From: Ascoidea rubescens DSM 1968
Taxonomy: Eukaryota; Ascomycota; Saccharomycetes; Ascoideales; Ascoideaceae
Direction of reading: 5' to 3'
NCBI RefSeq assembly: GCF_001661345.1
Contig: NW_017962913.1
Span: forward strand, 563,428 to 627,427
Length of the DNA: 64,000 nt
The number at the start of each line of letters is the position of its first letter. Positions within the stretch are counted from its first letter, which is position 1. Position numbers and translations under genes: made by a program. The notes beneath the pieces were generated by a model, which was not told the DNA's origin, searched no databases, and saw only the letters and a list, made by a program, of their open reading frames with translations. Below, one piece after another: positions 20,301 to 29,347 of the stretch.

Positions 20301-22143
20301 TGCTAACGGTTTTATAGACAGCTCCATCAGCAGTACAAAAAACAAAAGAACCATCGGCTCCTATCTCAAAGTCTGTGACAATCAAAGAAAAGGAACGTGG
20401 TTTCCAAACTCTTTTAAATTTGATAGATTTTTGAAGTTTTAAGATATTTTTAATTGAAACATCAATTTTGAAGGTAAATAAATCACCGGTATCAAATAAA
20501 ATGCCGAAATTATAAATGTTATCAATTAAATTTACATCTTTACCAACAATTTTAACTATTTTTCTTCTAGAGGTATAAAATATAGATTGAAAAGTGTGAA
20601 ATTTTTTTTCTTTTTTTTCTTCTAAATTGGACAATTGTCTAAATTCAGATAAGTAAAGTGGAGGTTGAACCTTTATATGAAAGCCATTTAAATAGATATG
20701 TAATTCATTTGTTGATTCAACTAGAATGACGGTGGCAAATTCTAGAGAAACAATATTTTGAATGGTTCCAAAGACAAAAGGGATATTTATTGGATTTGAT
20801 TGAACAACCGCTTTTGAATAATTTTTATATTTTATAACATCCCCAATAGATGTAATTCCAATTTGACCAACATTCAAACCCCAAAAGAAAATATGAGAGG
20901 AAGAAAAAGCGATTGAGTAAATCTTGGAGCAAGAAATACCAATTATTTTTTCTTTTTTCAAATCACCACTAATTTTTTTAGGAAAATTGTTAAAAGGGTC
21001 TATTAACTTAGTTTTCTTATTTTTAGAAAGATTATCGTTTGGAGAAAATTTGACTTTATAACCAAGTTGACCATAATTGTTTAAACCCCAAGAATAAACC
21101 TCGCCTTTTGAGGACAAACATAGAGTATGCTCTAATGATAAGGCTACATCAACAATATTGATATCTTCAAAGACATTGTCACCTGTTGGAATAAAATTTA
21201 ATTTTGGTAGCTGATTATCGAGTTCACCTAAACCTAATAAACCCTTTGAATTTTTACCACAAATATAAATATTGTCGTATTGTTCATTTGTTAATACAAT
21301 TGAATGATATTTTGAAATGAAAATGTTTTTAATTCGTGGTTGGAATAGTATATCATTGAGATATTTCCTATTATTTGTAGCAGATTTTGAATTGTATTGC
21401 TTGATCGCCACCTTTGTCGGGTTTAATAATCTGTCATCTAGGTCACCAGTACCTAAGATTCCATTAATATTGGAGCCAAGCATAAATATATCCAAAGCGC
21501 CTCTTTTTTGTGTCCACCAATTATCAATAACTGGAGTGTTTTTTTTGAATCTCAAGTATGCCTGGTAATTGGAATCATTTGGATTACATTTGTCAAGTTC
21601 TTGTATATTCCATCTTTTTTCAACATTAATTTGGTAATTCGAGTTAATTGAAGTATTTAAACAATAAAAATCGCTATCTTTCCCAATTGAAGAAGGATAG
21701 TAGTAAAAAGTTCTGGTATTTGTGTAGTGCTTTAGTAAATCTATTGGAGTAAGCCCTTCTCTGTCTCTTGCATTTTTTAGCCGTTCTTTATCCCTTGAAG
21801 ATATAATATTTGAGTGAATAATTGCAGAAACACAGCTGAAATTTCCATTTATGATGGATAAATGCAAGATATTGTAGCCACTTTCATAATCAGTTGCATG
21901 GATATTCAAAAATTTCTTGTTGTTGCTGTTGTGGTTTGAGGATTTGAATCTGTGACACAGATACAGAATTTTTTTATTGTAATATAACTTTAGCAATCGT
22001 TGAAGAATATCAGACCTTCCTAGAATACAAACCCAATGTAAAACGTTTCTTCCAAAGATGTCTCTTTTTTGAAGATCATATTCATTTAGATTCGAAAGTA
22101 ATGCTGACAACTCCTGGCTTTGAAGTGGTTCTTTTGTGTCCAT
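17323..22143 (-). CDS. Ankyrin-RCC1-BTB protein, Btb3/IBtk type
   Basis: The predicted protein has 1606 residues from ATG 22141-22143. Domain order: ankyrin repeats (about 20-135; DIFGRNVLHWVCILGR, YNILHLSIINGN), then an RCC1-type propeller (about 210-620; DIFMLGSNINGILGTGD, IYICGKNSKGLLGLGE, VYSWGLNNYGQLG). Two BTB/POZ domains follow (about 795-920; FQVENTKIGAHKIILASRS, and about 935-1080; FQLSDGKISCASCILLARS). The C-terminus is low-complexity with an EEEEFQKWWEQESSRIQ helix near 1490, which I recall as conserved in fungal members. This architecture is that of fission-yeast Btb3 and human IBtk; the former is a Cul3 E3-ligase substrate adaptor. A ubiquitin-ligase adaptor role is therefore inferred. 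It is uninterrupted, and the Lys/Gly/Asn tail is probably disordered. Confidence 0.85.
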   Translation of the reverse strand: MDTKEPLQSQELSALLSNLNEYDLQKRDIFGRNVLHWVCILGRSDILQRLLKLYYNKKILYLCHRFKSSNHNSNNKKFLNIHATDYESGYNILHLSIINGNFSCVSAIIHSNIISSRDKERLKNARDREGLTPIDLLKHYTNTRTFYYYPSSIGKDSDFYCLNTSINSNYQINVEKRWNIQELDKCNPNDSNYQAYLRFKKNTPVIDNWWTQKRGALDIFMLGSNINGILGTGDLDDRLLNPTKVAIKQYNSKSATNNRKYLNDILFQPRIKNIFISKYHSIVLTNEQYDNIYICGKNSKGLLGLGELDNQLPKLNFIPTGDNVFEDINIVDVALSLEHTLCLSSKGEVYSWGLNNYGQLGYKVKFSPNDNLSKNKKTKLIDPFNNFPKKISGDLKKEKIIGISCSKIYSIAFSSSHIFFWGLNVGQIGITSIGDVIKYKNYSKAVVQSNPINIPFVFGTIQNIVSLEFATVILVESTNELHIYLNGFHIKVQPPLYLSEFRQLSNLEEKKEKKFHTFQSIFYTSRRKIVKIVGKDVNLIDNIYNFGILFDTGDLFTFKIDVSIKNILKLQKSIKFKRVWKPRSFSLIVTDFEIGADGSFVFCTADGAVYKTVSKTLAFENSISFKDIFYSNSDFKFIKVPKLTNIVKVSCDSLFSTFGFLKNNTDLLPLRIKQEQINNDIQYLSPLCRFSPLSKRDDLFSNEYHIQDEFNTFYFMQQQKLLYEDNSFSIDDDNIHEKNQTISLDHWKKSYLDRWEKRYKLTTNSHLSSYDSFEKLKSVLNLKKIAEKLSLIDFTTIKNYDCFFQVENTKIGAHKIILASRSPVFYKLFQSSNNVLTKDDLKISYDPKTEVINVQNANINSVLIIIHLFYTDQFVSTWENYKIKDESISEIILETKKFTFKLLEIFLLNFSVGRYFKNRFCQDLRNSIDNPSLNSFNDVTFQLSDGKISCASCILLARSAYFETMFSRIWFQKNFNKTINFSHVECNVFKVVLKHLYGCDFLDLLDSSTHQFSVDELIDFSLKVIAASDELMLFTLKDYFQCFIIDFIDADNVIELLNIADALNAKKLFENSMWFIFNNLEELLFRPFSDLNDNSVLKKVEKYMKFFHLFQGLKDPIQKELENSKVEDSIQHYSSEKSDSLLKGFINDMKKTNELFLDRKDETFHPIIDIDILEPKPIRIEKALPSVSTEEIKLNLSSAPIGIPINSVLSLKPSVIINEDSVLDEMSSDEEFIPVVSNRRKSSQNKNNSLNSKLSQTQTRKYSKTDYESSFVYLESPEPRKLSFSSFNADSPLLSKTQILGNFSESKPIHENNNDFKFGLSANSNWGSINNSSKTLYDNFNDNIWPDLQGPLNTSKFGSKLNSKIFRLNQKEKRERRFSSSLKEPVLKEEVTVSKSSFKWKNNKSTIMNNKENQDKDGGNNETKSATSFSGSFDKLSAPSLSSIIYEEESRNNRKRAVEVKSLAEIQEEEEFQKWWEQESSRIQKSIKEQERIEKMMKKGTSPSSLSGKPKQRATKTNKKNPIKKGKGKGKEKESQASLNENKSTASKSGQNNGSNQAKNKLNGKKSNDNENSNLNDAKNNKSYHRRPKNKLKEGIANGNNGSSGN

Positions 22144-22686
22144 AAAAAAAGAGACTGGTTCTGGGTTTGATTTCGATCTGGTAAGCGTTTTTCAGTAGTT
22201 TGTGCTGAGTAGAATAAGAGAGAAGATGAGTTAGAAACTGCACTTTTTATCTTGGTGATCTTCTTTCTGAAGCACAAAGAAAACTCGATCGGGTCCGGAC
22301 GCTCGTCGAAGAAGCAGATGATTTATAATCATGTTTCCAGTGGCATTGCAAATGTAAGCCAAAGGGAAGAACACAGCTGTTGGAGTTTTGGCAGAAATGT
22401 AGCATGAAAGATACTCAGTTAATAGCATATTGAGAATAGAGAAAGAAGAGCCTCTTTGGCTGGAGATTCAACATTTTCGCATATACAGACACGTAGCATA
22501 TGTTCGGAGATTGCAATATCTGTATTCGTATCAGCCTTGTTCGAATTGCATTTCGAACAATAGTGCTTTTGGTGCTTTTCTATCGTGTATCTGATTAGAT
22601 AAAACTGTAAAAAAACCATTGAAATAATTATTTTCTATCCAATCTCAACATGAATATCTTTTTAAAACCAAACCTCTTAGCTTTGT
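22144..22686. other. Intergenic region with 9-bp palindromic site
   Basis: These 543 bases form the promoter of the Btb3-like gene and the 3' flank of the LRR relic. A perfect inverted repeat, TTGTTCGAA (22537-22545) and TTCGAACAA (22552-22560), is separated by six bases. A small GC-rich patch surrounds 22290-22310. The short ORFs have no recognisable content. Confidence 0.45.
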
Positions 22687-23734
22687 TTATCTTGCAAAAC
22701 TTGGAATGATGCTTATCTCATTAAATGAAAGATTTAAATACACCAAGTTAGCCAAATTTAATAATGGTTCAACATTGCTGATTTGATTAATTAACAAATT
22801 CAAATACTCCAGTTTAAACAATCCAGATAAACGTTCAACATTGGTTATCCTATCCGAGGGCAAATTTAAATATTTTGATTTAACTAAACCCTTTTAACCT
22901 TCGAGCTGCTCGATTTCATTCCCTGCTAAATTTAAGTGAGTTAAGTTCTTTAGCTTTGTTATCTATATTGCTTATAGAGTTGTCTCGCAAATTTAGATAT
23001 CTCAAATTGGTGAATTTGAATTTGTTTTCAATTCGGGTATAGCTGTTTTCAAAAAGAAGTAGATTATGCAAATTGATTAAATTGAATAAATTTTTTATTA
23101 TCGAAGAAGTGTTTGCACTAACATATAAATTATTCAAATTAGGTGAATTGGGTAAATTGAGTAAATTTGATAAATTTTCAAGTTTCTCCATAAGATTGAA
23201 AGTCAAATTTAAATATTGTAATTTAGTTAAATTCGAGAAATCCGGTATGTAATTGATTAGATTTCTTGCTAATTGCAGATAAACTAAATTGACTAAATCC
23301 TCAGTTATAATGATATTATTATTTGATAGATTCAACACTTTAAGACAATCAAACCTCAATTAATAGTTGCAACCCAAACAAATGTCTTTTCTTTCAAATC
23401 TAAGATAAGCAACTCTCAAATATTTTAATATGCTTGAACAGAATAATGATACATCTTTTTTATGAATTATAACTTTGGTTTTTGCCTTTAAAAAGTTCAT
23501 AGCTGGAAAAACAAACAACCACCAAGAAAAATAAAAAACTTTTAGATGTTTTTTGATATATAAATCATCAGGTAATGTTAATAACCATAATTTATCGCAC
23601 CTCAAAAATAATAAAATTTCTCCGATGAAATTAAAAAGCAAGTAACAAATATTCAATTTTTCCTTAGAAGAAACAATTTTTGTGTTAATTGCATTGTAAC
23701 TCTCCGATAAATTGCAATCGGTTTTTAGCACCAT
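22687..23734 (-). pseudogene. Decayed leucine-rich-repeat protein gene (possibly F-box/LRR)
   Basis: Reading the minus strand from ATG 23732-23734 gives about 125 residues ending in RKDICLGCNY, then a TAA (23360-23362). The same frame continues directly into LRRs: LKVLNLSNNNI, LVYLQLARNLI, LQYLNLTFNLM, LNNLYVSANTS and so on. Near 22950 the repeat pattern moves to another frame (LTHLNLAGNEI). That frame has a TAA at 22894-22896 and then goes on (YLNLPSDRI, EYLNLLINQI, VYLNLSFNEI) to a final TAA at 22687-22689. About ten 22-residue SDS22-like repeats can be traced across two stops and one frameshift. The segment before the repeats (NFIGEILLFLRCDKLWLLTL) faintly resembles an F-box. This is best read as a non-functional host gene. 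Confidence 0.7.
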
Positions 23735-24746
23735 TATTATTTTTTGAAATCAAAATCAAGTGAAAGAGTAGCACTTAATGAGATCATATTCAGTAAAAGT
23801 AAATATTAAGTAATAGCTATTGAAAACAAAAGAAAATAATAGAATTTAGCTAAAGTTGAATTAACTCAAAGTTGCAAATCACAAACAGAACGATTCTAAT
23901 GGCTTTCAGAGCCATTGATATCAAAACCTGCTTTGTTTTCTTAATGATTTAAAAATTACACAGCATACTTAAAATACTTTTTATCTATCAATTATCTCAC
24001 AAGGAGAAACACAAAAAACTAATTATTATATACATTATCATCAATTATATATATTATCATTTTATATCAATAACAACGCATTTCCTGATCAGGAAACAAT
24101 CTAGCCTCAGGCTTCAAAAGCTGTTTAATCGATACTTTTTATAGAGAAAATGATATTTTACTAGTAAAACACCTTCAAGATTTGAGATATTTTTGCTTTC
24201 TATTTTTGCCGAGGATGATTTTTCGGGTTTTCTACATCCATAGAATGAAGAAAGAAAAAACTTCAGTAAATAGGATTGTTTTCTAAAGAACATAAACCAA
24301 GACATTACTTTCTAACATTTTATAAAATCTAAACAGGAGTTTTTACCAGCTTCTAAAGAATCAAAAATTATTTACAAGATACAATGCTACATATTCTTTT
24401 CTTTCTGATAACTAAATATAATTGATGCAAAATTTCGACTATTTGAGTATAAAACACTTTCAATAATAATAATATAGGTTTTTGTTTATCTAATACGATA
24501 AAATAAACACCATTCCAAAGTGAATGAACTCTTGTTTCAAATGATCTCAAATTGTAATTCAATTTTTTTTTTTAAATTTGAAACAAAAACATAATATCCT
24601 ATTCAAAATTATTTAAAAGTTCCATGAAAAAGGTTTTAATTATACATTGCGTGTGAATTCTATATCATTAACTATTTGCAATAACAAATTTTTTGTTATT
24701 TTCAGTTGTAAAAAAAAGAAATGATCTCAGTGATGTTATAATCAAT
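23735..24746. other. AT-rich gene desert downstream of ISW2
   Basis: About 1 kb lies between the LRR relic and the ISW2 stop codon. It contains two short minus-strand open frames (24114-24305 and 24368-24562), in different frames, without recognisable motifs. They may be further debris of the relic or chance ORFs. No tRNA, tandem array or promoter motif stood out. Confidence 0.45.
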
Positions 24747-27700
24747 TTATAGTTGCTTCTGTTTTTTCTTTGGTGGAGCCAAAGACTCGCCATCATATAC
24801 ATTGCCATTAGATTCATTTCCTACAGGTTGCTCTGAGACCTGCCTGCTTTCAGTTTGTTGAGACAATACTAGAGTGGGCTTTTTCTCTCTTTTTCTTCTC
24901 AATGCATTTGGACCTTCATATTCTCTTGTCAAAGCCAACAATAGAGTATTGCATCTTCTAGATAATTCTTGTGGTGTTCTAGATAAAAAGAACCAATCAA
25001 ATTTGAATAGCTCACATTTAGAGATTAACTCTTTAATTTTTTCAAACAAGTTTTCACAAAAAAGCCCCAATTTATTTACCATTATTAGTAAAAATTTATC
25101 TTCAAGCTCGGAATAAATTCTTTTAGAGTTATTAGGTGGATACTGAATTACCATTTCCTGTATTGGAGCTCTGTATTGAGAAACCTTTGACAAAAGCAAT
25201 CTTTGTTGGTTCATTAATCTTTTTGATTTTTTTTCGCCGGCTTCGATTTGTAATATATACTTTTCATGTCCCTCTATTTCTTTATATCCTTTCCAAAATG
25301 CTTTACTATAAGAGATTATTTCCTCTTTGGTCTTGTTACCCATTTCTCTCACTATTAAATCAAAAGAATTTCTTCCATATTTTGCAACTGCATGAACAAA
25401 ATTTGTAAAATCACGTCTAGTCCAATTACCAAAGGCCTCGTCAATATATTTTTGTTTTAATTCTTCTTCTTCTTTAGTGAGTGGCTCAGCTTTGTTAATT
25501 TTTAATTGTTCTCGTTTTTTCCTTTTATCTTTGCTTTCGTGCTCTTCAGATTTATCATTTTGATCAATATCTGGAATATCAGCTGATAGTACTTTGTAAT
25601 TGATTTGTTTTTTATAGTAATACATTTCCTTTTCCAATATGGTTTTAAATTCAGAAGAGTAAAATTGATGGTCTTGGATATGAAAATTTTTTGGAGCCTT
25701 TGGAGCTTTAATTGAATTGGAAACTTTGGTGCTTTGAAGCACATCTTTATAGTAATTGTCAATTGAATATGTTTGTTCTTTTCTTTCTCTTTTGCTTGGA
25801 TTGATCCATACAGAAAACCCTTTATCATTACCCTTTTTAGCAAAATTTGTTCCATTCCATTCATAGGCTGAAGAATCCGATGTGAATTTTTGTAAATCAT
25901 CAAGACCCAAGTTTTCAAACTTTTTATTAAGCGTTTTAGTTTTTTGTTCACCCTTTTTAAGAATAGTGTCAATGTCATCATCGCCTATGGTCGAGTCTTT
26001 TGATTCAAAAACCTTTTGAGCACCATGTTGGATCATGGTTAATAGATCATCTTTTGTGTCACCAAGTTTTGAGTTGTTTTTATTTGAACGCCCTTGTTGA
26101 ATAACTAACTGATCTAATCTTAGTTTTTGAGCGGCTCTTTCGATAACTTTTTCTTCAATAGCATTTTCAGTAACAAATCTAAAAACCTTGACTTGTTTCT
26201 TTTGGCCAATTCGATGAGCTCTATCCATTGCCTGTAAATCAGCTTGTGGATTCCAGTCTGAATCATATAATATGACTATATCGGCAGATGTTAAATTTAT
26301 GCCCAAACCACCAGCTCTTGTTGTTAGAAGAAAAATAAATTTATCTGAATCTGGTTTATTGAATTCATCGATGGCAAAAATACGATCTTCATGAGGAGTT
26401 GAGCCATCGATACGGCAGTATTCGAATTCTCTAAAATAACAATAATCTTCCAAAATATCTAATAGTCTACTCATTTGGCTAAAAATTAGGACCCTTGATC
26501 CTTGTTCTTTAAGTCTCTTTAGCAATTTATCGAGAATAATCATTTTTCCCGAATTGAAAATTAAATGTTCATCAGTTGTATATGGAGGACCAGGTTCAGC
26601 TCCTTCGAAAAGATAAGGGTGGTTACAACATTTTCTCAACTGCATTACAATATTTAGCAATCTTGTTTTGCCTTCTCTTTTACCAATGACACCATTAACA
26701 GCATCAATATCTTTTTCTAATAATTTTTTGTACCATTTAATTTGCATTTCGGACATTCCAACATAAACGTTGATCTCCTTTTTTGGCAATAGTGACTTTT
26801 CCACATCGGCTTTTACTCTTCGTAGTAGAAAGGGAGATAGAATTTTATGCAATTTTTCAACCATCAAGTCTTCATCTAGTCTATCCAGATTTGGATCAGT
26901 GGTGGTTTTATTAGGAGTGGATGTGACCGCATTAGTGTTTGTAGCAGAAGACTCAATGTTATTTTCTTTATGATGGATGGTATTTAATTGATTTCTCTTG
27001 CTGCTTCTTAGTTTTCTCGTTGTTTTATTTTCCAGAGATGTTTTTGATTCATTGTTATTGTTGTCGTTGTCGTTGTCGTTGGAATTGGGGTTGGAGTTGG
27101 AGTTGATTAATTTTTGATTGTTATTGTTATCTTTTTCAAACCATTGATCGAAAATTTCTGAATCACTGAATATGTCAGGTAATAAGAAATTCAATAAGGC
27201 CCATAATTCATGTAAATTATTTTGTAGAGGAGTGCCGGTTATTAATAGTCTATTTTTTGAGTAAAAGAGTCTGATGATTTGGGATAAGGCGCTGCTCTCA
27301 TTTTTAATTCTATGAGCTTCGTCTACAATAATATATTTCCAGGCAAATTTTTTTAGGTGAGATTTTTCCTTTATGACGGTTTCAAAAGAGGTTATACAAA
27401 CATCAAAGTCGCAAGTTAGTAATTTTTGTTGGATCAAGTCAGCCCTGTCATTTTTCAAGCCTTGTAAAACCAAGACGTTTACGTTGGAAGTCCATTTTGA
27501 AAATTCTCTTCTCCAATTGTCGAGAGTTGATTTTGGGACTATAATTATAAAAGGGCCGGAAATTCTTTTGTAGTATCTTAAATAGCCCAAAAAGGATATG
27601 GTTTGTAGAGTTTTTCCTAAGCCCATTTCATCAGCTAGTATACCCGAGATTGAGTTTTCGTATAGAGAGATTAGCCAGTTTAAACCTTGAATTTGGTAGT

Positions 27701-28640
27701 CTCTTAGTTTTCCATGATTTATGTAGTAGGGAGATTGTGTTATTAGAGGAGAGGATGTGGACAGAGATTCGATGTCTTCTTCGTCGTGAATTAGTTCAGC
27801 ATCTTCTTCTTTTTCAGTTTTTCTTCGTCGATTTGAAGAGGTGGTGGAGTTTGAATCGTTGGGTAAATTGTTCAAATTGTTAATTCTTTTGCTTCTTCTG
27901 GAGGATCTTAGATTTGATTTTTGGTTTTTTTTTAATTTTTTAGATTTAATATTTTTTGTATTTTTGATGTTTTTGTTGACTTTATTATTATTAGCCTCGT
28001 TTTCCAGATCTAGTTGGGTTAATATTTTTTTCAATTCTCTATCTTTGGATAATCTTGATTCGATAAACTCTCTGAATAAATCAGTCAAGTTTAGTAAGTA
28101 TTTGATTCTCTTTAGGATATCGTCATGGTCCTTTGATCTTTCAATTTTAGGGTCGTTTGTGAGCAAATAGTGAGGTTTGTTTTCATTTACTATAGCAAGC
28201 TCAGCTTTTTCGTCAAGTTTAAAGAAAGAGATTGAATCATCGTCAGATAATTGAGGGGTGGAGATACCCGAAGCGTTTTTGTTTGAGATTCCATTTAGCT
28301 TTTGGTTTGAATTTGGAAGAGGGGCTTTAAGAGAGTTTTGGTTAGAATTTTGAATCGATTCCAGGGTTGAAATTTCAGCATCATCGTCGATGTTGCTCTT
28401 AGCAAGACGATGTGTGATTGTGTTGTGGTGGCTGTGATTTGAAAGCAGCTTTGGGGAAGTATTGCTGTCCAAATCAGAGATGGGTGCAGACTTCGTTGTT
28501 CTGTCCAGACGATCCTTCTTTGACTGGATTTCCAGATAATGGATATGTCAGTAGAATGTAGATAAAGCAATGCGAGTGGGCGAAAGAGATGAGATCTGGT
28601 GCAAGTCGAGAAGATAGGATGGAGGGAGAGTACATACCAT
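24747..28640 (-). CDS. ISW2: ISWI chromatin-remodelling ATPase Isw2 (spliced: ATG-only first exon)
   Basis: Isw2 is the nuclear ATPase that slides nucleosomes and represses genes. Proposed join: 28638-28640 (ATG) plus 24747-28523, giving 1259 residues. The main ORF has no in-frame ATG upstream of conserved sequence. ATG at 28638-28640 is immediately followed by GTATGT (28637-28632). TACTGAC (28553-28547) and a CAG acceptor (28526-28524) complete a 114-bp phase-0 intron. Matches to yeast Isw2: [43 protein letters not shown] (about residue 402), GTPLQNN, the C-terminal helicase lobe ([27 protein letters not shown]), and HAND-SANT-SLIDE ([30 protein letters not shown]). An Asn/Ser-rich insert of about 90 residues (about 462-553) splits the ATPase core before the FLLRRVK segment. 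It diverges from ATL1. Confidence 0.95.
28524..28637 (-). other. ISW2 intron, immediately after the start codon
   Basis: The 114-bp intron is inferred from sequence. Donor GTATGT abuts the ATG, the branch-like TACTGAC lies about 23 bases before the acceptor, and the acceptor is CAG. Splicing restores an ATG in phase 0 and yields an N-terminus [18 protein letters not shown] that runs into the known Isw2 sequence. The alternative is a non-AUG start; the frame has a TGA at 28548-28550 upstream and no ATG after it. Confidence 0.8.
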
Positions 28641-28939
28641 GATGGAAGAAAGACAGGAAAGCAGGTGTAGTGGGTGGAAGAGAGAGCTAAGGGGAATACA
28701 TATCTGAGAAATATAAAGAATTTGCCAATTGAAGACAGAAGAGAACAAATAAAAACGTGAAAGAGTTTCAAGAAAGAAAACATTATGCTCCAGACAGAAA
28801 AACCACCGCTGCGGGTGGAAGTTAGAGTTTCTGCCGGAGAGAAACCCGCAGCGCTGGACATAACGGTCCACACGTGCGGGTCTTCTTTGCAGTGCTTCTG
28901 CGTGCTGCTTCTGCTGCTTCTGCTGTCGGTGCTTCTGTT
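28641..28939. promoter_or_regulatory. ISW2/ATL1 divergent promoter
   Basis: This 299-bp divergent promoter is GC-rich on the ATL1 side. It has one CACGTG at 28871-28876 and a CTGCTTCTGCTGCTTCTG leader just before the ATL1 ATG. Confidence 0.5.
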
Positions 28940-29329
28940 ATGGACTCCGAAGCTGCTCTTTTCCACACCGCTGTCTACGACGCCGTCAGAACTGTGCCCT
29001 GGGGCTGCGTCACCACCTACGGCCACGTTGCGAAGATGATCGACAGACCCTCCAACCCCCGCCAGGTGGGCCACTCCCTCAAGTTGCTTCCCCAGCCCTC
29101 TGTCTCTGCTGGTTCTGCTGGTTCTGCTGGTTCTGCTGGATACGACAGCGCCACTGTTCCCTGGTGGAGGGTTATCAACTCCCAGGGCAGGATCTCCAAG
29201 AGAGCCAATTCCAATGACGAGCTACGCCAGCTACACAGACTACTTCAAGAGAACGTCCACGTCGATCCAGATCTTCTAAAGGTTGATTTATCTATGTATG
29301 GTTGGTTCCCAGCTACTGATTGGGACTAG
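28940..29329 (+). CDS. ATL1: Alkyltransferase-like DNA damage protein (Atl1 type)
   Basis: ATL proteins bind O6-alkylguanine without repairing it and hand the lesion to nucleotide-excision repair. They have the MGMT DNA-binding fold but lack the acceptor cysteine. ATG 28940 gives 129 residues: AVYDAVRTVPWGCVTTYGHVA matches the helix-turn-helix region, and RQVGHSLKLLP follows. The active-site loop reads VPWWRVINSQGRISKR, with Trp where MGMT has Cys (PCHRV) and a second Trp in place of the usual His. A four-fold Ser-Ala-Gly repeat (about residues 57-68, a 9-bp tandem repeat in DNA) is inserted before it. The gene is strikingly GC-rich (38 of 60 bases in 28981-29040), unlike its neighbours. Its stop lies 18 bp from the stop of the convergent DUF89 gene. 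The start was chosen because upstream codons in this frame include no ATG. Confidence 0.85.
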   Translation: MDSEAALFHTAVYDAVRTVPWGCVTTYGHVAKMIDRPSNPRQVGHSLKLLPQPSVSAGSAGSAGSAGYDSATVPWWRVINSQGRISKRANSNDELRQLHRLLQENVHVDPDLLKVDLSMYGWFPATDWD

Positions 29330-29347
29330 TTGTTGCTGCTTCACAGT

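Noticed and set aside
24114-24562. Two minus-strand ORFs between ISW2 and the LRR relic
   Set aside because: Different frames, no motif, AT-driven composition; at most debris.
28874-28939. Upstream extension of ATL1
   Set aside because: The frame is open but contains no ATG; it begins with GTG in the promoter.
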